Positions 7,931-17,447 are shown, counted from the stretch's first letter. The stretch is DNA of 64,000 nucleotides from Vreelandella olivaria (GCF_023507745.1 NZ_JALPZO010000039.1:1-64000), one strand, 5' to 3'. Notes: generated by a model not told the origin, from the letters alone. Numbers and translations are program-made.

Positions 7931-8755
7931 CTAGCTCCCCTTCCGGCACCCTCTTACGCTTTCAGCCAACTCACTGGCAAGGCTATGCACCCGCTCTACG
8001 ACTTCATCAGGCGTGCTGGCGTGTTCGATGCAATCCACCAGTGCAGACCCCACCACCACCGCATCGCTGAAGCGGCCAATGGTGGCAGCCTGCCCGGCAG
8101 TGCGAATCCCAAAGCCCACGGCAATTGGCAGTTGGGTATGTTCACGCAATTGGCCCACCGCACTTTCCAGCCGTTCCGGTGTGGGGGCACTAACACCGGT
8201 TACCCCCGCCACCGATACATAGTAGATAAATCCGGAGGTGTTGCTAAGCACCTTGGGTAACCGTTTGGCGTCCGTGGTAGGCGTCGCCAGGCGGATAAAA
8301 TCGATGCCGTGTTGAGCCGCAGGCTGGCAGAGTTCTTCGTCATGCTCCGGGGGGAGATCCACCACGATCAGGCCATCGACGCCAGCACTGGCGGCATCCG
8401 CCAGAAAACGCTCAACACCGTAGCGGTAAATGGGGTTATAGTAGCCCATCAGCACAATGGGCGTGGTGCTGTTCTGCTCGCGAAAGCTGCGCACCATCTC
8501 CAGGGTTTTGGCCTGGGTTTGACCATTTTCCAACGCGCGCAGGGCGGCTTTCTGGATGGCGGGGCCATCGGCCATAGGGTCGCTGAACGGCATGCCGAGT
8601 TCGATGATATCCACACCCGCCGCTGGCAGCCCTTGCAGCAGGCGCTTAGAGGTTTCGGCATTCGGATCACCCGCCGTCAGGTAGCTCACCAGGGCTGGGC
8701 GGTTGTTGGCCTTAAGCGCGGCAAAACATTGATCAAGACGGGATGTACGCTGCAT
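7931..8755 (-). CDS. trpA: Tryptophan synthase alpha chain
   Basis: Cleaves indole-3-glycerol phosphate to indole and glyceraldehyde 3-phosphate and channels indole to TrpB in the cytosolic alpha2-beta2 complex. The TIM-barrel signature [15 protein letters not shown] contains the catalytic pair Glu52 and Asp63; the C-terminal phosphate-binding GFGIRT and VVGSALV segments are present. Length is 274 aa, normal for the family. Two starts are possible: the ATG at 8779, overlapping the trpB stop as ATGA, and the ATG at 8755 with GAGGAAA before it. The second gives the usual family N-terminus ([10 protein letters not shown]) and is used here. It is translationally linked to trpB. Confidence 0.95.
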   Translation of the reverse strand: MQRTSRLDQCFAALKANNRPALVSYLTAGDPNAETSKRLLQGLPAAGVDIIELGMPFSDPMADGPAIQKAALRALENGQTQAKTLEMVRSFREQNSTTPIVLMGYYNPIYRYGVERFLADAASAGVDGLIVVDLPPEHDEELCQPAAQHGIDFIRLATPTTDAKRLPKVLSNTSGFIYYVSVAGVTGVSAPTPERLESAVGQLREHTQLPIAVGFGIRTAGQAATIGRFSDAVVVGSALVDCIEHASTPDEVVERVHSLASELAESVRGCRKGS

Positions 8756-8775
8756 GGTGATTTCCTCGGATGCAC

Positions 8776-9975
8776 TCATTGGAACCTCTCGCCCAGGTGG
8801 TGGGCCACGCTCATCATGTCTTTGTCGCCACGGCCGCTCAGGTTAACCACCATTAGGTGGTCGCGTGGCAAGTCAGGTGCTCGTTTGGCGACTTCCGCCA
8901 ACGCATGGGCGCTTTCGAGGGCGGGGATAATGCCTTCCTGACGGCAGCAAATTTGGAACGCTTCCAACGCTTCGTCATCAGTCGCGGAAACGTACTCGAC
9001 CCGCCCCTGCTCGTGCAGCCATGCGTGTTCCGGCCCAATACCGGGGTAATCAAGCCCGGCAGAGATGGAGTGGGCATCGATAATCTGACCATCTTCGTTT
9101 TGTAGCAGGTAGGTACGGTTACCGTGCAACACCCCTGGAGCACCGCCATTCAGGCTGGCGGCATGCAGGCCGCTTTCCACCCCTTTGCCACCCGCTTCTA
9201 CGCCAATCATCTTCACACTTGCGTCGTTTAGAAACGGGTGAAACAGGCCCATGGCATTTGAGCCGCCGCCAATACAGGCCACTAGCGAGTCGGGCAGGCG
9301 CCCCTCTTTCTCGTGTAGTTGGGCGCGGGTCTCGTGGCCGATTACCGCCTGGAAGTCGCGTACCATCGCGGGGTACGGGTGCGGCCCGGCGACAGTGCCA
9401 ATAATGTAGAAGGTGTCATCCACATTGGTCACCCAGTCCCGCAGCGCTTCGTTCATGGCGTCCTTGAGCGTGCCCGTACCAGAAGTAACAGGAATCACCT
9501 CGGCCCCCAGCAGTTTCATGCGAAACACATTAGGCTGTTGACGCTCAATATCGGTTGTTCCCATATAAATCACACAGGGCAGGCCAAAACGTGCCGCCAC
9601 CGTGGCGGTAGCAACACCGTGCATACCCGCACCGGTTTCGGCGATGATGCGCTTTTTGCCCATTCGCTTCGCCAGTAACACCTGGCCGATGCAGTTATTA
9701 ATCTTGTGGGCGCCAGTATGGTTGAGCTCTTCGCGCTTGAGGTAGATCTTTGCACCACCAAAATGCTCCGTTAACCGTTCGGCAAAATAGAGCGGGCTTG
9801 GGCGCCCAACGTAATCCCCCTGGAAGTAGGCTAAATCACGTTGAAAGGCGTTATCTTCTTTGGCGGCATCGTATTCGCCTTGCAGCTCCAGAATCAGCGG
9901 CATTAGCGTCTCGGCAACAAAGCGGCCACCGAAGTGGCCAAACAGGCCATTGGCATCGGGCTGTAATTGGGTCAT
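8776..9975 (-). CDS. trpB: Tryptophan synthase beta chain
   Basis: PLP enzyme that condenses indole with L-serine to L-tryptophan. The PLP lysine is Lys91 in the conserved [10 protein letters not shown], and the cofactor phosphate loop GGGSNAMG is intact, as are [21 protein letters not shown] and the C-terminal LSGRGDKD. Length 399 aa is standard. The start at 9975 has GAGAGG in front; an in-frame ATG at 9993 is less likely. The gene forms an operon with trpA and is divergent from a LysR gene, the arrangement in which TrpI activates trpBA in pseudomonads. The other trp genes are not in the window. Confidence 0.97.
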   Translation of the reverse strand: MTQLQPDANGLFGHFGGRFVAETLMPLILELQGEYDAAKEDNAFQRDLAYFQGDYVGRPSPLYFAERLTEHFGGAKIYLKREELNHTGAHKINNCIGQVLLAKRMGKKRIIAETGAGMHGVATATVAARFGLPCVIYMGTTDIERQQPNVFRMKLLGAEVIPVTSGTGTLKDAMNEALRDWVTNVDDTFYIIGTVAGPHPYPAMVRDFQAVIGHETRAQLHEKEGRLPDSLVACIGGGSNAMGLFHPFLNDASVKMIGVEAGGKGVESGLHAASLNGGAPGVLHGNRTYLLQNEDGQIIDAHSISAGLDYPGIGPEHAWLHEQGRVEYVSATDDEALEAFQICCRQEGIIPALESAHALAEVAKRAPDLPRDHLMVVNLSGRGDKDMMSVAHHLGERFQ

Positions 9976-10112
9976 CACTACCTCTCGAAACATCGTCGTG
10001 AACTCTTGAGGTGAAAGTAACCCAGACAGGCAAGGATAAAAATCGATAAGATAGCCGTAATATGTGAGCTGAGATCAACTATTAAAGCAGGACTGCCAAC
10101 ACAGGACAAACA
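9976..10112. promoter_or_regulatory. Divergent trpBA / trpI-like control region
   Basis: 137 bases between divergent trpB and the LysR gene. In pseudomonads TrpI binds such a region and, with indoleglycerol phosphate, activates trpBA. I could not fix the operator with confidence. Confidence 0.45.
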
Positions 10113-11012
10113 ATGCAAAACAGCATGCCGCCACTCAGTGCACTGCGCGCCTTTGAAGCCGCTGCCCGGCTAGGCAGCGTGACCGCCGCCGCCGAAGAGT
10201 TAAGTGTTACTCATGGGGCTGTTAGCCGCCAATTAAAGAGCCTGGATGAGCATTTTGGCGTTGCGCTATTTACCAAAGCGGGCCGAGGTATTGCGCTGAC
10301 CCCACATGGTGAACGACTCCAGAACGGTGTAGGTGAAGCGTTCGCTCGCCTGAAAGATAGTTGCGCAACGCTCAAGCGTGATGTGGAGGAATCGCCCTTC
10401 ACTCTCGCCTGCCCTGGCAGCCTGTTAGCGCGTTGGCTGATTCCCCGGCTGGACCGCCTGCACCGCGAGCTGCCCCAATTGAAACTGCAAGTCGTGGTAA
10501 GTGAAAGCGAGCAGCCCGGCCAGCACATGGATGCCAGCGCCACCCTGGCTTTTTCAGAGCCACCCTGGCCTGCTGGAATAGAGGTGATTGAGCTAATCCC
10601 AGAGCAGATTTGCGCGGTAGCAAGCCCACCGCTTGCAGCCCAGTGTGATGCGGCCAAGCCGGAATCGCTGTTTGCCAATAAGCTGTTGTACACGGCATCG
10701 CGCCCACAGGCATGGCCCCAATGGGCCAATGCCCAAGGGCTTGGGTTGGCACCACTTGAAGAGGCTCTAAGCCAAGGCCAGGGGTTTGATCACCTTTACT
10801 ACTTAATGGAGGCTGCGGTAGCTGGCTTAGGGGTGGCGATTGCACCCAGGCTGCTGGTGGAAGACGACTTGAAGAGCGGAAGGCTGATAGCTCCCTGGGG
10901 AAGTATAGAAACTCCGGCAAGCCTCTGCCTATGGTTACCGAAACAAGCCAATGTTCGTGCCAGTAGCCCCCTGATGGAATGGCTTAAGCGCGAATTGGTA
11001 GACGAGCACTGA
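10113..11012 (+). CDS. LysR family regulator, TrpI-like
   Basis: A 299-aa LysR protein of the GcvA/TrpI branch. The N-terminal winged helix (PPLSALRAFEAAARLGSVTAAAEELSVT, then HGAVSRQLKSLDEHFG, residues 6-65) is typical of that branch, and the effector domain follows to the C-terminus. Divergence from trpBA strongly suggests the TrpI role: activating trpBA when indoleglycerol phosphate accumulates. AGGA precedes the ATG at 10113; an ATG at 10125 is an alternative. The identification as TrpI rests on branch-type motifs plus position, not on a specific residue. Confidence 0.8.
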   Translation: MQNSMPPLSALRAFEAAARLGSVTAAAEELSVTHGAVSRQLKSLDEHFGVALFTKAGRGIALTPHGERLQNGVGEAFARLKDSCATLKRDVEESPFTLACPGSLLARWLIPRLDRLHRELPQLKLQVVVSESEQPGQHMDASATLAFSEPPWPAGIEVIELIPEQICAVASPPLAAQCDAAKPESLFANKLLYTASRPQAWPQWANAQGLGLAPLEEALSQGQGFDHLYYLMEAAVAGLGVAIAPRLLVEDDLKSGRLIAPWGSIETPASLCLWLPKQANVRASSPLMEWLKRELVDEH

Positions 11013-11025
11013 CAGCCCTTAAAGC

Positions 11026-11625
11026 TTAGCCCTTCTGCACTATCAAGTAGGTATGCAGCTCCGGGTACTGGTCGTACTCCAGATGTTTGCACACCGCGCC
11101 CAGCTTAATCAGCAGGGATAAAAAGCCGTTGGTGCCAAGCGTAGAGTAGTAAACCTCCGGCCCCATAAAGCTATCAGTGTGCTCGCCGGGTTCATCCGTG
11201 CCGCCAAAGGAGAAGAGCAATACTCCTCCCTCGTTCAGGCTGTTAATGAGGTTGGTTATTACGTTTTCCTGGTGTGCCAGCGGAATGTGCCAGATGCTAT
11301 CCCAGGCGGTGATGAGGTCATACTTTTCAGACGGCTGCCATTGGCAAATATCCTGATGATGAAAGGTCACCTTCGGGTGCTTTAGCTGGGCCAGCCGCAG
11401 CATTTCAGCAGAAATATCCACGCCTTCAGGAGTAAAGCCTTCCTGTTGTAGCAGGTTAATAAAGCGGCCGGTGCAACCACAACCGATATCCAGCGCCCGG
11501 CCCCGATTCTTAACAAACGATAGCGCCCTTTTGTGCGCTTCTATGCCGTTGGCAAGATTAAATTTATCGCTTTGCCAAAGGTGAGTAATCTGGTCATAGG
11601 CACGGCCAATATCGACGGGTTTCAT
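11026..11625 (-). CDS. Class I SAM-dependent methyltransferase
   Basis: A 199-aa Rossmann-fold methyltransferase. Motif I is ALDIGCGCTGRFINLL (about residues 44-59), motif II has GVDISAEML and motif III the DLITAWDSIWHIP stretch, resembling small UbiE/Tam-like enzymes. The substrate is unknown. Its ATG overlaps the stop of the upstream NAD(P)-binding protein gene as ATGA, so the two are co-translated. Confidence 0.82.
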   Translation of the reverse strand: MKPVDIGRAYDQITHLWQSDKFNLANGIEAHKRALSFVKNRGRALDIGCGCTGRFINLLQQEGFTPEGVDISAEMLRLAQLKHPKVTFHHQDICQWQPSEKYDLITAWDSIWHIPLAHQENVITNLINSLNEGGVLLFSFGGTDEPGEHTDSFMGPEVYYSTLGTNGFLSLLIKLGAVCKHLEYDQYPELHTYLIVQKG

Positions 11626-12263
11626 GGGCGGTCTTCTCCAATTATCTCGTCAATTGAGCGTTTACCGTCCAGTAGTGGGAACTCTCTGTTCAGCACACCG
11701 GATTGTTGCACCACGTGTAGCAACGCATGAGCTACATTGGCTCGGGAGATTTGGTTATCTCCCGCTTCATCCACGCTACTGGCAAACTGCTGGCTGGCTG
11801 CTTCATCGGTCAAACGGCCAGGTTTGAGGATGACGTAAGGGACACCACTATTGCGCAGATAGGCATCAGCGGCGAACTTGGCCGCCATATAGGGGCGCAT
11901 TTTCTCAGGTGCTTCCAGCGGCTTTTCAGCCCGCAGGGCGCTGATCATAACGTAACGGGAAAGGCCTTTTTGTCTGGCGATATCTGCTGTGCGAATGGCA
12001 CCGTAAAGATCAATCATAAGGGTTTTATCTGGCCCGGTGTGGGGGCCGGAACCAGCAGTAAAGACCACTTGATCGCACCCTTCAAAAGCGTGCTCAAACT
12101 CGCCTTCCAGATCAGCCACTACGGTTTCAATACCGCGCTTATTAAACCACTGAGTCTGCTCGTCATTGCGGATCATTGCTTTAATAGAAGTACCAGCTTG
12201 CTGTGCAAGTTCGCAAAACTGCCTGCCAATCTGCCCATTTGCTCCAACCACTAACGTTGTCAT
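11622..12263 (-). CDS. NAD(P)-binding atypical SDR family protein
   Basis: A 213-aa protein beginning with the nucleotide-binding TLVVGANGQIGRQF (GxxGxxG) and continuing with the atypical-SDR pattern VVFTAGSG, YVMISALRAEKP, YMAAKFAADAYLRNSGVPYVILKPGRLTDE. These resemble YwnB/NmrA-like proteins, which act as NAD(P)H-dependent reductases or redox sensors, or have no known catalysis. The Tyr-x3-Lys pair (Y-M-A-A-K) is present, so activity is possible. It is the first gene of a two-gene operon with the methyltransferase. Confidence 0.8.
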   Translation of the reverse strand: MTTLVVGANGQIGRQFCELAQQAGTSIKAMIRNDEQTQWFNKRGIETVVADLEGEFEHAFEGCDQVVFTAGSGPHTGPDKTLMIDLYGAIRTADIARQKGLSRYVMISALRAEKPLEAPEKMRPYMAAKFAADAYLRNSGVPYVILKPGRLTDEAASQQFASSVDEAGDNQISRANVAHALLHVVQQSGVLNREFPLLDGKRSIDEIIGEDRP

Positions 12264-12398
12264 AACGTCTCCTTGTGAATGACTTACCCAGTATATTGGT
12301 TACTTACTATAGGTGCTGGCATAGAGGAATAATTCAACCTTTATCAGAGCACTCGACCCGCTCGTCTCCATATTCGCCGTTTGTGCCCCTGCCCACCA

Positions 12399-13997
12399 TT
12401 AACCCGCAGGAGTAACCCTTAGCACCCTGCCTTCAGGGTTGTCGGTAAGCAGATAAATAGCGCCATCCGGGCCTACCCGCACATCACGAATACGCTCTTC
12501 CAACTCACCGAACAGGCCCTCCACATCCTCTGCGCTGGTACCATCACCAGACAAGCGCACACGGCGTACTTCCTGGTTAACCAGCGCCCCGACGAGCAAA
12601 TCACCCTGCCACTGTGGGAACAATTCGCCAGTGTAGATCGCCAGACCAGAGGGCGCGATGGAGGGTGTCCACTCCAGAACCGGCGATACAGTGCCTGGGT
12701 ACTCCTCAAAGGGCGTTACCCGTGCGCCGGTGTAATCCAACCCTGTGGTGGCAATGGGCCAGCCGTAGTTGGCTCCGGCGTCAATAATATTGATCTCATC
12801 GCCACCGCGTGGGCCATGCTCGTTGATAATCAAACGCTGATGCTCTTCGTCGTATGCCAGCCCTTGTACATTACGGTGTCCATAGCTATAGATTTCCGGC
12901 AGGGCACTCGCCTGATCTACAAAAGGGTTATCCTCCGGCACACTGCCATCGCGGTTTAAACGCACTAGGGTGCCAATGTGGTTTTCCAGGTTTTGCGCCT
13001 GTTCACGGTAATCAAACCCATCGCCCAGAGTAAGCATCAAGGTCTCGTCCGGTAACCAGGCCAGGCGGCCGCCATAATGGGCATCGCCATGTTTGGCGGG
13101 CGTCACGCGGAATATCTCCGTGACCTCTTCCAACCCCTCTTCCGTTAATATCCCGTAGGACAGGCAGGTATGATTGGCATCCCAGTCTCCACAGGCATAG
13201 CTAAGAAACAGCTGTTGATCCTCTTCAAACTGGGGTGATGGCAACACATCAAACAATCCCGCCTGGCCTGAAACGTAAACGTCAGGCACGCCATCCAGTG
13301 ATTCCACCAGAGTATCGCCCTCTGCGCTTAGCAGGCGCAGCCGGCCTGGGCGCTCGGTGACCAGCATGCGGCCATCAGGCAGGAAAGCGAGGGACCAAGG
13401 GTGCTCTAACCCTTCCGCGAGTGTTTCGATTTGATAGTCCCGACCTTCATCCGGGGCTTGCGCCAACGCAGGTGGTGCCTCCATTACCAAACCAGCCACG
13501 CCCACCACTAGAATAAACCCAGCCACCTTGCTGGGATGCTTGGCACTCCAGCCCCTTAATGCGGCAAATAGTGCCCCTGCAAACGCGGCACTCGCCAGCA
13601 TGGCCACGAACCCCAGCGTGTTGCGCGTTGCCGCTATCAGGGTAGGCATCGGCGCAAAGTGATTCACAAGATAGAGCGTTACCATTAACCCAAGGGCAGC
13701 CCCCACCGAGCAGAGCAGTATGCGGTGTGTGCCGTTCAACAGCAGACGCGAAATCATTAACGCAATGGTTTGGGAAACCAGGAAACCCACCGAAAATAAC
13801 AGCCCATAGATGGGAGAGAAGGTGACCAGATCCCATAGAGTGGTCATCACCCTTCTGCCGGTTGAAATCTCTACCCCCATACTCTGCAGCGCAGCCAAAT
13901 TTACCTGGGTCTGAATAATGCTGCCCAGCACAATACCCGCCGCCAGGGCGATAAGGGTATGGATAACTAACGTGGCCTTTTTTGTCTGCTTATTCAT
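12399..13997 (-). CDS. PQQ-dependent sugar dehydrogenase family protein with N-terminal membrane domain
   Basis: A 532-aa protein in two parts. Residues 1-180 hold four or five hydrophobic helices (KKATLVIHTLIALAAGIVLG, IYGLLFSVGFLVSQTIALMI, ILLCSVGAALGLMVTLYLV and two more). From about residue 190 a soluble six-bladed beta-propeller follows: GLEHPWSLAFLPDGRMLVTERPGRLRLL, HYGGRLAWLPDETLMLTLGDGFDYREQAQNLENHIG, YSYGHRNVQGLAYDE, EHGPRGGDEINI and NYGWP. These are signatures of soluble aldose dehydrogenases (Asd/YliI), which bind PQQ and calcium and oxidise sugar aldehydes outside the cytoplasm. Family members usually carry only a signal peptide, so the polytopic leader is unusual and may pass electrons to quinone. 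The propeller is acidic. Confidence 0.82.
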   Translation of the reverse strand: MNKQTKKATLVIHTLIALAAGIVLGSIIQTQVNLAALQSMGVEISTGRRVMTTLWDLVTFSPIYGLLFSVGFLVSQTIALMISRLLLNGTHRILLCSVGAALGLMVTLYLVNHFAPMPTLIAATRNTLGFVAMLASAAFAGALFAALRGWSAKHPSKVAGFILVVGVAGLVMEAPPALAQAPDEGRDYQIETLAEGLEHPWSLAFLPDGRMLVTERPGRLRLLSAEGDTLVESLDGVPDVYVSGQAGLFDVLPSPQFEEDQQLFLSYACGDWDANHTCLSYGILTEEGLEEVTEIFRVTPAKHGDAHYGGRLAWLPDETLMLTLGDGFDYREQAQNLENHIGTLVRLNRDGSVPEDNPFVDQASALPEIYSYGHRNVQGLAYDEEHQRLIINEHGPRGGDEINIIDAGANYGWPIATTGLDYTGARVTPFEEYPGTVSPVLEWTPSIAPSGLAIYTGELFPQWQGDLLVGALVNQEVRRVRLSGDGTSAEDVEGLFGELEERIRDVRVGPDGAIYLLTDNPEGRVLRVTPAG

Positions 13998-14225
13998 AGC
14001 GAGTGCTCTTACGTCCATATTGGAGGCTTGATTTACTTAGAGTAGCAGTAAACAGCCCAGCCCATAGCACGTGAGGGGGGCACAGCTTGTGGTTGAGCAA
14101 CCCCTGCGCTGTGAAAGGTTAGGCAGAACCGCTCGCCCGCTGCTAACCTCTGACCATTAGCAGTTTGGATTACCGTTCAAAAGCAGGTAGGGTTATTAAC
14201 TGAACATTCAATTAAAGGAATATCT

Positions 14226-15161
14226 ATGCAACGTCATCCTCTGTTTACCGCCATTCCACTGGGTCTTTTCGCTGCTGCTACCTCATCTGCTGCGCTGGCA
14301 GAAGCTTCACCACTGGAGCAACAGCTAAAGGATCTGGAATCATTCCAAGTGATTGCCCACCGTGGGGCCAGCGGCCATGCGCCGGAAAGTACGCTGGCAT
14401 CTTATGAGCAGGCATATGAATGGGGCGTCGATTATCTGGAATTGGATGTTCAGATTACCTCTGATGGCCAACTGGTGGTATTCCACGATGACGCTATTGA
14501 CCGCACCAGTGATGGTGAAGGCAAGATTAATGACCACACCCTGGAAGAGTTGAAGGCGCTGGATACCGGCACCTGGTTTAATGAAGCGTACCCCGATAAC
14601 GCAGACCCGGCATTTGAAGGCACCGAAATTCTGACCTTGGATGAACTGTTTGAGCACTTCGGCCACGATACCCGCTACTACATTGAAACCAAGTCACCGC
14701 AATTGAACCCCGGTTTGGAAGAGGCCTTGGTAGAGGCACTTGAAGCCCACGATATGATTGATACTGGCCGGGTGCTGGTGCAGTCGTTTGAACAGGATAG
14801 TCTGCTCAAAGTACACGAACTGAATGAGAACATACCGCTAATCCAACTGGTGTGGTACCACCCGGATGAGGAAGACAACACCCAGCTTAAGGAGTGGACC
14901 GACGTAACCCCCGCACCGGATGACATCACCGATGAAGATTTTAAGGCGATAGCGGAGTATGCGGTGGGCATTGGTACCAACCATATGTATGAACAGCAGG
15001 TGGTGATTGACGAAGCCTTTATTCGCCAGGCCCAGGAAAACGGCCTGCCTGTCCATATTTATACAGTTAACGAACCGGAAGAGATGGAGCGTTTGATGGA
15101 CTGGGGCGTCAATGGCCTGTTCACCGACTACCCAGACCGCCTGCTGGAACTTATCGATTGA
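14226..15161 (+). CDS. Exported glycerophosphodiester phosphodiesterase
   Basis: A 311-aa secreted protein. A signal peptide occupies residues 1-25 (AAATSSAALA before EASP). The GDPD TIM barrel follows: the IAHRGASGHAPESTLASY motif holds the first catalytic His and Arg, ELDVQITSDGQLVVFHDD the metal Glu/Asp and the second His, and IETKSP the next metal Glu. It hydrolyses glycerophosphodiesters to glycerol 3-phosphate and alcohol in the periplasm. Shorter than GlpQ of E. coli (about 358 aa) but complete. The mature chain is strongly acidic, as expected for a halophile. AAGGA precedes the ATG. It stands alone. Confidence 0.88.
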   Translation: MQRHPLFTAIPLGLFAAATSSAALAEASPLEQQLKDLESFQVIAHRGASGHAPESTLASYEQAYEWGVDYLELDVQITSDGQLVVFHDDAIDRTSDGEGKINDHTLEELKALDTGTWFNEAYPDNADPAFEGTEILTLDELFEHFGHDTRYYIETKSPQLNPGLEEALVEALEAHDMIDTGRVLVQSFEQDSLLKVHELNENIPLIQLVWYHPDEEDNTQLKEWTDVTPAPDDITDEDFKAIAEYAVGIGTNHMYEQQVVIDEAFIRQAQENGLPVHIYTVNEPEEMERLMDWGVNGLFTDYPDRLLELID

Positions 15162-15193
15162 ACAGTAACCAATAGCAGTCTCAAGTAACCCTA

Positions 15194-15258
15194 TGCGGGG
15201 GCGCTGTGAACCCATCCGTGGGCGCTACTTTCGCCGTCCATGGCGAAAGCCCCCTGCT
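15194..15258. repeat. Nested palindromic intergenic element
   Basis: A composite of three inverted repeats: an outer GCGGGGGC with GCCCCCTGC, an inner CCCA/TGGG pair and a perfect 8-bp stem CTTTCGCC (15228-15235) with GGCGAAAG (15242-15249). It can fold as a cruciform or a branched RNA. It resembles short palindromic repeats dispersed in intergenic regions of Halomonas-type genomes; only one copy is visible here. Confidence 0.55.
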
Positions 15259-15351
15259 ACGAGTTACTCGATACTACGCCAAGAAGCGGGGCAAAAGGTG
15301 TGTCATCAACCTGATGCCCGGCCTTTGACTGGGCGTTGTGGTTTCGGCCTC

Positions 15352-16245
15352 TTACATTAAACCCAGCTGCACCAGTACCTGGGCAACGCGCTTTCGGTCG
15401 TCACCTTCCAATGTTTTCAGTGGCTGCGGGAGGCAAGGCTGGCTCACCTTTCCAGAGAGCTCTGCCATGGTAGCAGCCACTCGCAGACTGCCGCCGTAGT
15501 CACGATAAAGCGCCCATAGTGGCTCAAGCGCATCAGAAAGCGCGCTAGTGTTGTGCGTGTCGCCTGCCAGTGCGGCCCGGGTGATCGCCAGCGCCTGCTC
15601 AGGAAACAGCCCACCCACCACGGAATACCAGGCATCGCAGCCCGCATTTAAACCTGTCGCCGCTGCCGGGTCGCCACTAATACCTATCGTGACATCACTG
15701 GGGATCAGCTTGCGTAGCCGGGTGACCCGCTCACGAGCAGCATGGATGTCGTTGACCACCGGAGGAATCTTAATGGAACGCACCTGGGGCAACTGGGCGA
15801 TACGTCCATGTAACTCATCGCTGAACTCAAAATGTGTAGTGCCAGGATTATCATAAACACACAGAGGTACGCTCAACGAGCGGCATACGGTTTCATAATG
15901 TGAGAATACTTCATCATCAGTGAGCTTCTGGTAGGAGACCGGGGCCAGCAGCACACCACTGGCGCCTGCCCGCTGAGCATCTTCTGCCAATGCCAGCACA
16001 TCCCGGGTGCGCAGCGCACCGATGCCGACGATCACCGGCACGCTGCCTGCGTTTTCTACGCCAAGTTTGGCAATACGTCCACGCTCCTCACGACTTAAGT
16101 AAACATAGCTCCCAGTAGAGCCCAGCGTACCGATCGAGTCCACACCCGCCTCAGCGACGTGCTGGACTAAACGGGCAAACTCATTCTCGTTGATACCTGA
16201 TTCGTTCATAGGGGTTAATGGAAATGCACTTAAGCCAGTGAACAT
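15352..16245 (-). CDS. Dihydrodipicolinate synthase family (DapA-like) aldolase
   Basis: A 297-aa TIM-barrel class I lyase/aldolase. Family marks are the pyruvate-binding LGSTGSYVYLSREER, the tyrosine motif CVYDNPGTT and the Schiff-base lysine in RSIKIPPVV. The HYETVCRSLSVPLCVYDNP stretch and ISGDPAAATGLNAGCDAWYS fit the catabolic branch (KDG or 4-hydroxy-2-oxoglutarate aldolases, N-acetylneuraminate lyase) as well as DapA itself. Its location next to an ABC importer for an unknown solute suggests catabolism over lysine synthesis. A terminator separates it from the ABC genes upstream, so it is probably transcribed independently. Confidence 0.78.
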   Translation of the reverse strand: MFTGLSAFPLTPMNESGINENEFARLVQHVAEAGVDSIGTLGSTGSYVYLSREERGRIAKLGVENAGSVPVIVGIGALRTRDVLALAEDAQRAGASGVLLAPVSYQKLTDDEVFSHYETVCRSLSVPLCVYDNPGTTHFEFSDELHGRIAQLPQVRSIKIPPVVNDIHAARERVTRLRKLIPSDVTIGISGDPAAATGLNAGCDAWYSVVGGLFPEQALAITRAALAGDTHNTSALSDALEPLWALYRDYGGSLRVAATMAELSGKVSQPCLPQPLKTLEGDDRKRVAQVLVQLGLM

Positions 16246-16365
16246 GCAGTATTACCCTTTAATGGCGTTGGATAGGTCGGCAGATATTATCTATAAAGGG
16301 TGTTAGGCCATATGGCAATGCCGCCTTTGCACGGCCTTAAAGGCTTACAATACCGCATAAGCAAT

Positions 16366-16400
16366 AAAAAACGGCACCTCTATATGAATAAGAGGCACCG
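16366..16400 (-). terminator. Rho-independent terminator after the ABC operon
   Basis: On minus-strand RNA CGGUGCCUCU pairs with AGAGGUGCCG, including two G-U wobbles that would be A-C mismatches on the opposite strand, then a run of six U. It sits just past the binding-protein stop and so is oriented for that operon. Confidence 0.75.
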
Positions 16401-16424
16401 CATTTATGCTTAAGGAGTAGCTAG

Positions 16425-17447
16425 TTAGGGAGCTTCATAGGTAAGCTTTCGCTCTTCACGAGGGGGAAGAAACTCGCGGGTAAAAATCGCGGAAACATCC
16501 GGTGTAGACTCCAGCTCATAGCCCTCCACGATGAGTTCTATTGCCCTCGCCAAACGCTCATCGTCAAGATCCCCCATGCCAAGCTGGGCATTCTCATCAG
16601 AAAGGATCAGGTTTTCATAGGCAAACTGCATACGCTGCATTTCGATATCACGATTAACAAGGTTGTCGTAGGCCATAATGGCATCGCCCCCCGCTTCGTG
16701 ATCCACGCCAATTTCAATCGCGGCACGATTGATCGCGCGTACCAGCCCTGCGACCGCGTCAGGGTTCTCGGTCAGCAACTCCTGGGAGACCATCACGCCG
16801 TTCGAGTAAAGCTCTAAGCCATAGTCACCGAAGTTTAACCAGTTGAAATCCGCCTCTGGGTCTTGCCGATTGAGCAGCAGGTTAAAGTAGCTGGTAATAC
16901 TAAACACCATGACGCCATCAACATCACCACGTATCAACATGGGTTCCTGCAGGTTAGGCGCCATATTGTCGATGTTGATCGCATCCAGATCCACGTCGTT
17001 GATACGCGTTAACACTGGCAGCAGGCGAGTGGTGGGCGTTCCCTGCGAACCTCCCAGTGTTTTACCTTCAAGATCAGCCGGGGTTTCGATGCCTGTCTCT
17101 TTTTTGGACACAATCACAAAGGGTGAGTTGCTCCACATGTTGTAAACCATGACCGGCGCACTGTCAGGGCGTGTGGAGGCATTTTGGATAATCGCGTTGA
17201 TATCCCCAAACCCTGCATCATAAGTGCCGGACATAATACGGGTAACGGTCGCTCCTGAACCTTCACCCTGGTCAATCGTGACATTTAAGCCCTCATCTTC
17301 AAAGTAGCCCTCCTTCAATGCCAGCAGCATCGCGGCATCCGATCCTTGGGTCGTCCACCCAAGCGTAAATCGAATATCCGTTGCCGCCATCGCGGTGCTG
17401 GTCAGAAAAACCGATAGTGCCAGGGGAGTAAGAATTGCCTTGCGCAT
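16425..17447 (-). CDS. ABC transporter substrate-binding protein (NMT1/SsuA-like)
   Basis: A 340-aa periplasmic binding protein. The signal peptide (RKAILTPLALSVFLTSTAMA) is cleaved about residue 21. The fold marks of the NMT1/THI5/SsuA family are FTLGWTTQGSDAAMLLALKEGYFEDEGLNV, the IMSGTYDAGFGDINAII segment and GGSQGTPTTRLLP. Relatives bind sulfonates, nitrate, thiamine pyrimidine precursors or other heterocycles. AGGAG precedes the ATG at 17447. It is the last gene of the ATPase-permease-binding protein operon. Together with the nearby deaminase-like amidohydrolase, an N-containing ring compound is my best guess for the ligand; the sequence does not prove it. Confidence 0.85.
   Translation of the reverse strand: MRKAILTPLALSVFLTSTAMAATDIRFTLGWTTQGSDAAMLLALKEGYFEDEGLNVTIDQGEGSGATVTRIMSGTYDAGFGDINAIIQNASTRPDSAPVMVYNMWSNSPFVIVSKKETGIETPADLEGKTLGGSQGTPTTRLLPVLTRINDVDLDAINIDNMAPNLQEPMLIRGDVDGVMVFSITSYFNLLLNRQDPEADFNWLNFGDYGLELYSNGVMVSQELLTENPDAVAGLVRAINRAAIEIGVDHEAGGDAIMAYDNLVNRDIEMQRMQFAYENLILSDENAQLGMGDLDDERLARAIELIVEGYELESTPDVSAIFTREFLPPREERKLTYEAP

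Noticed and set aside
8309-8941. 210-codon plus-strand frame over trpBA
   Set aside because: Antisense shadow of the well-supported trpA and trpB genes.
10211-10920. Two long minus-strand frames antisense to the TrpI-like gene
   Set aside because: Low-information composition and full overlap with a clear LysR gene.
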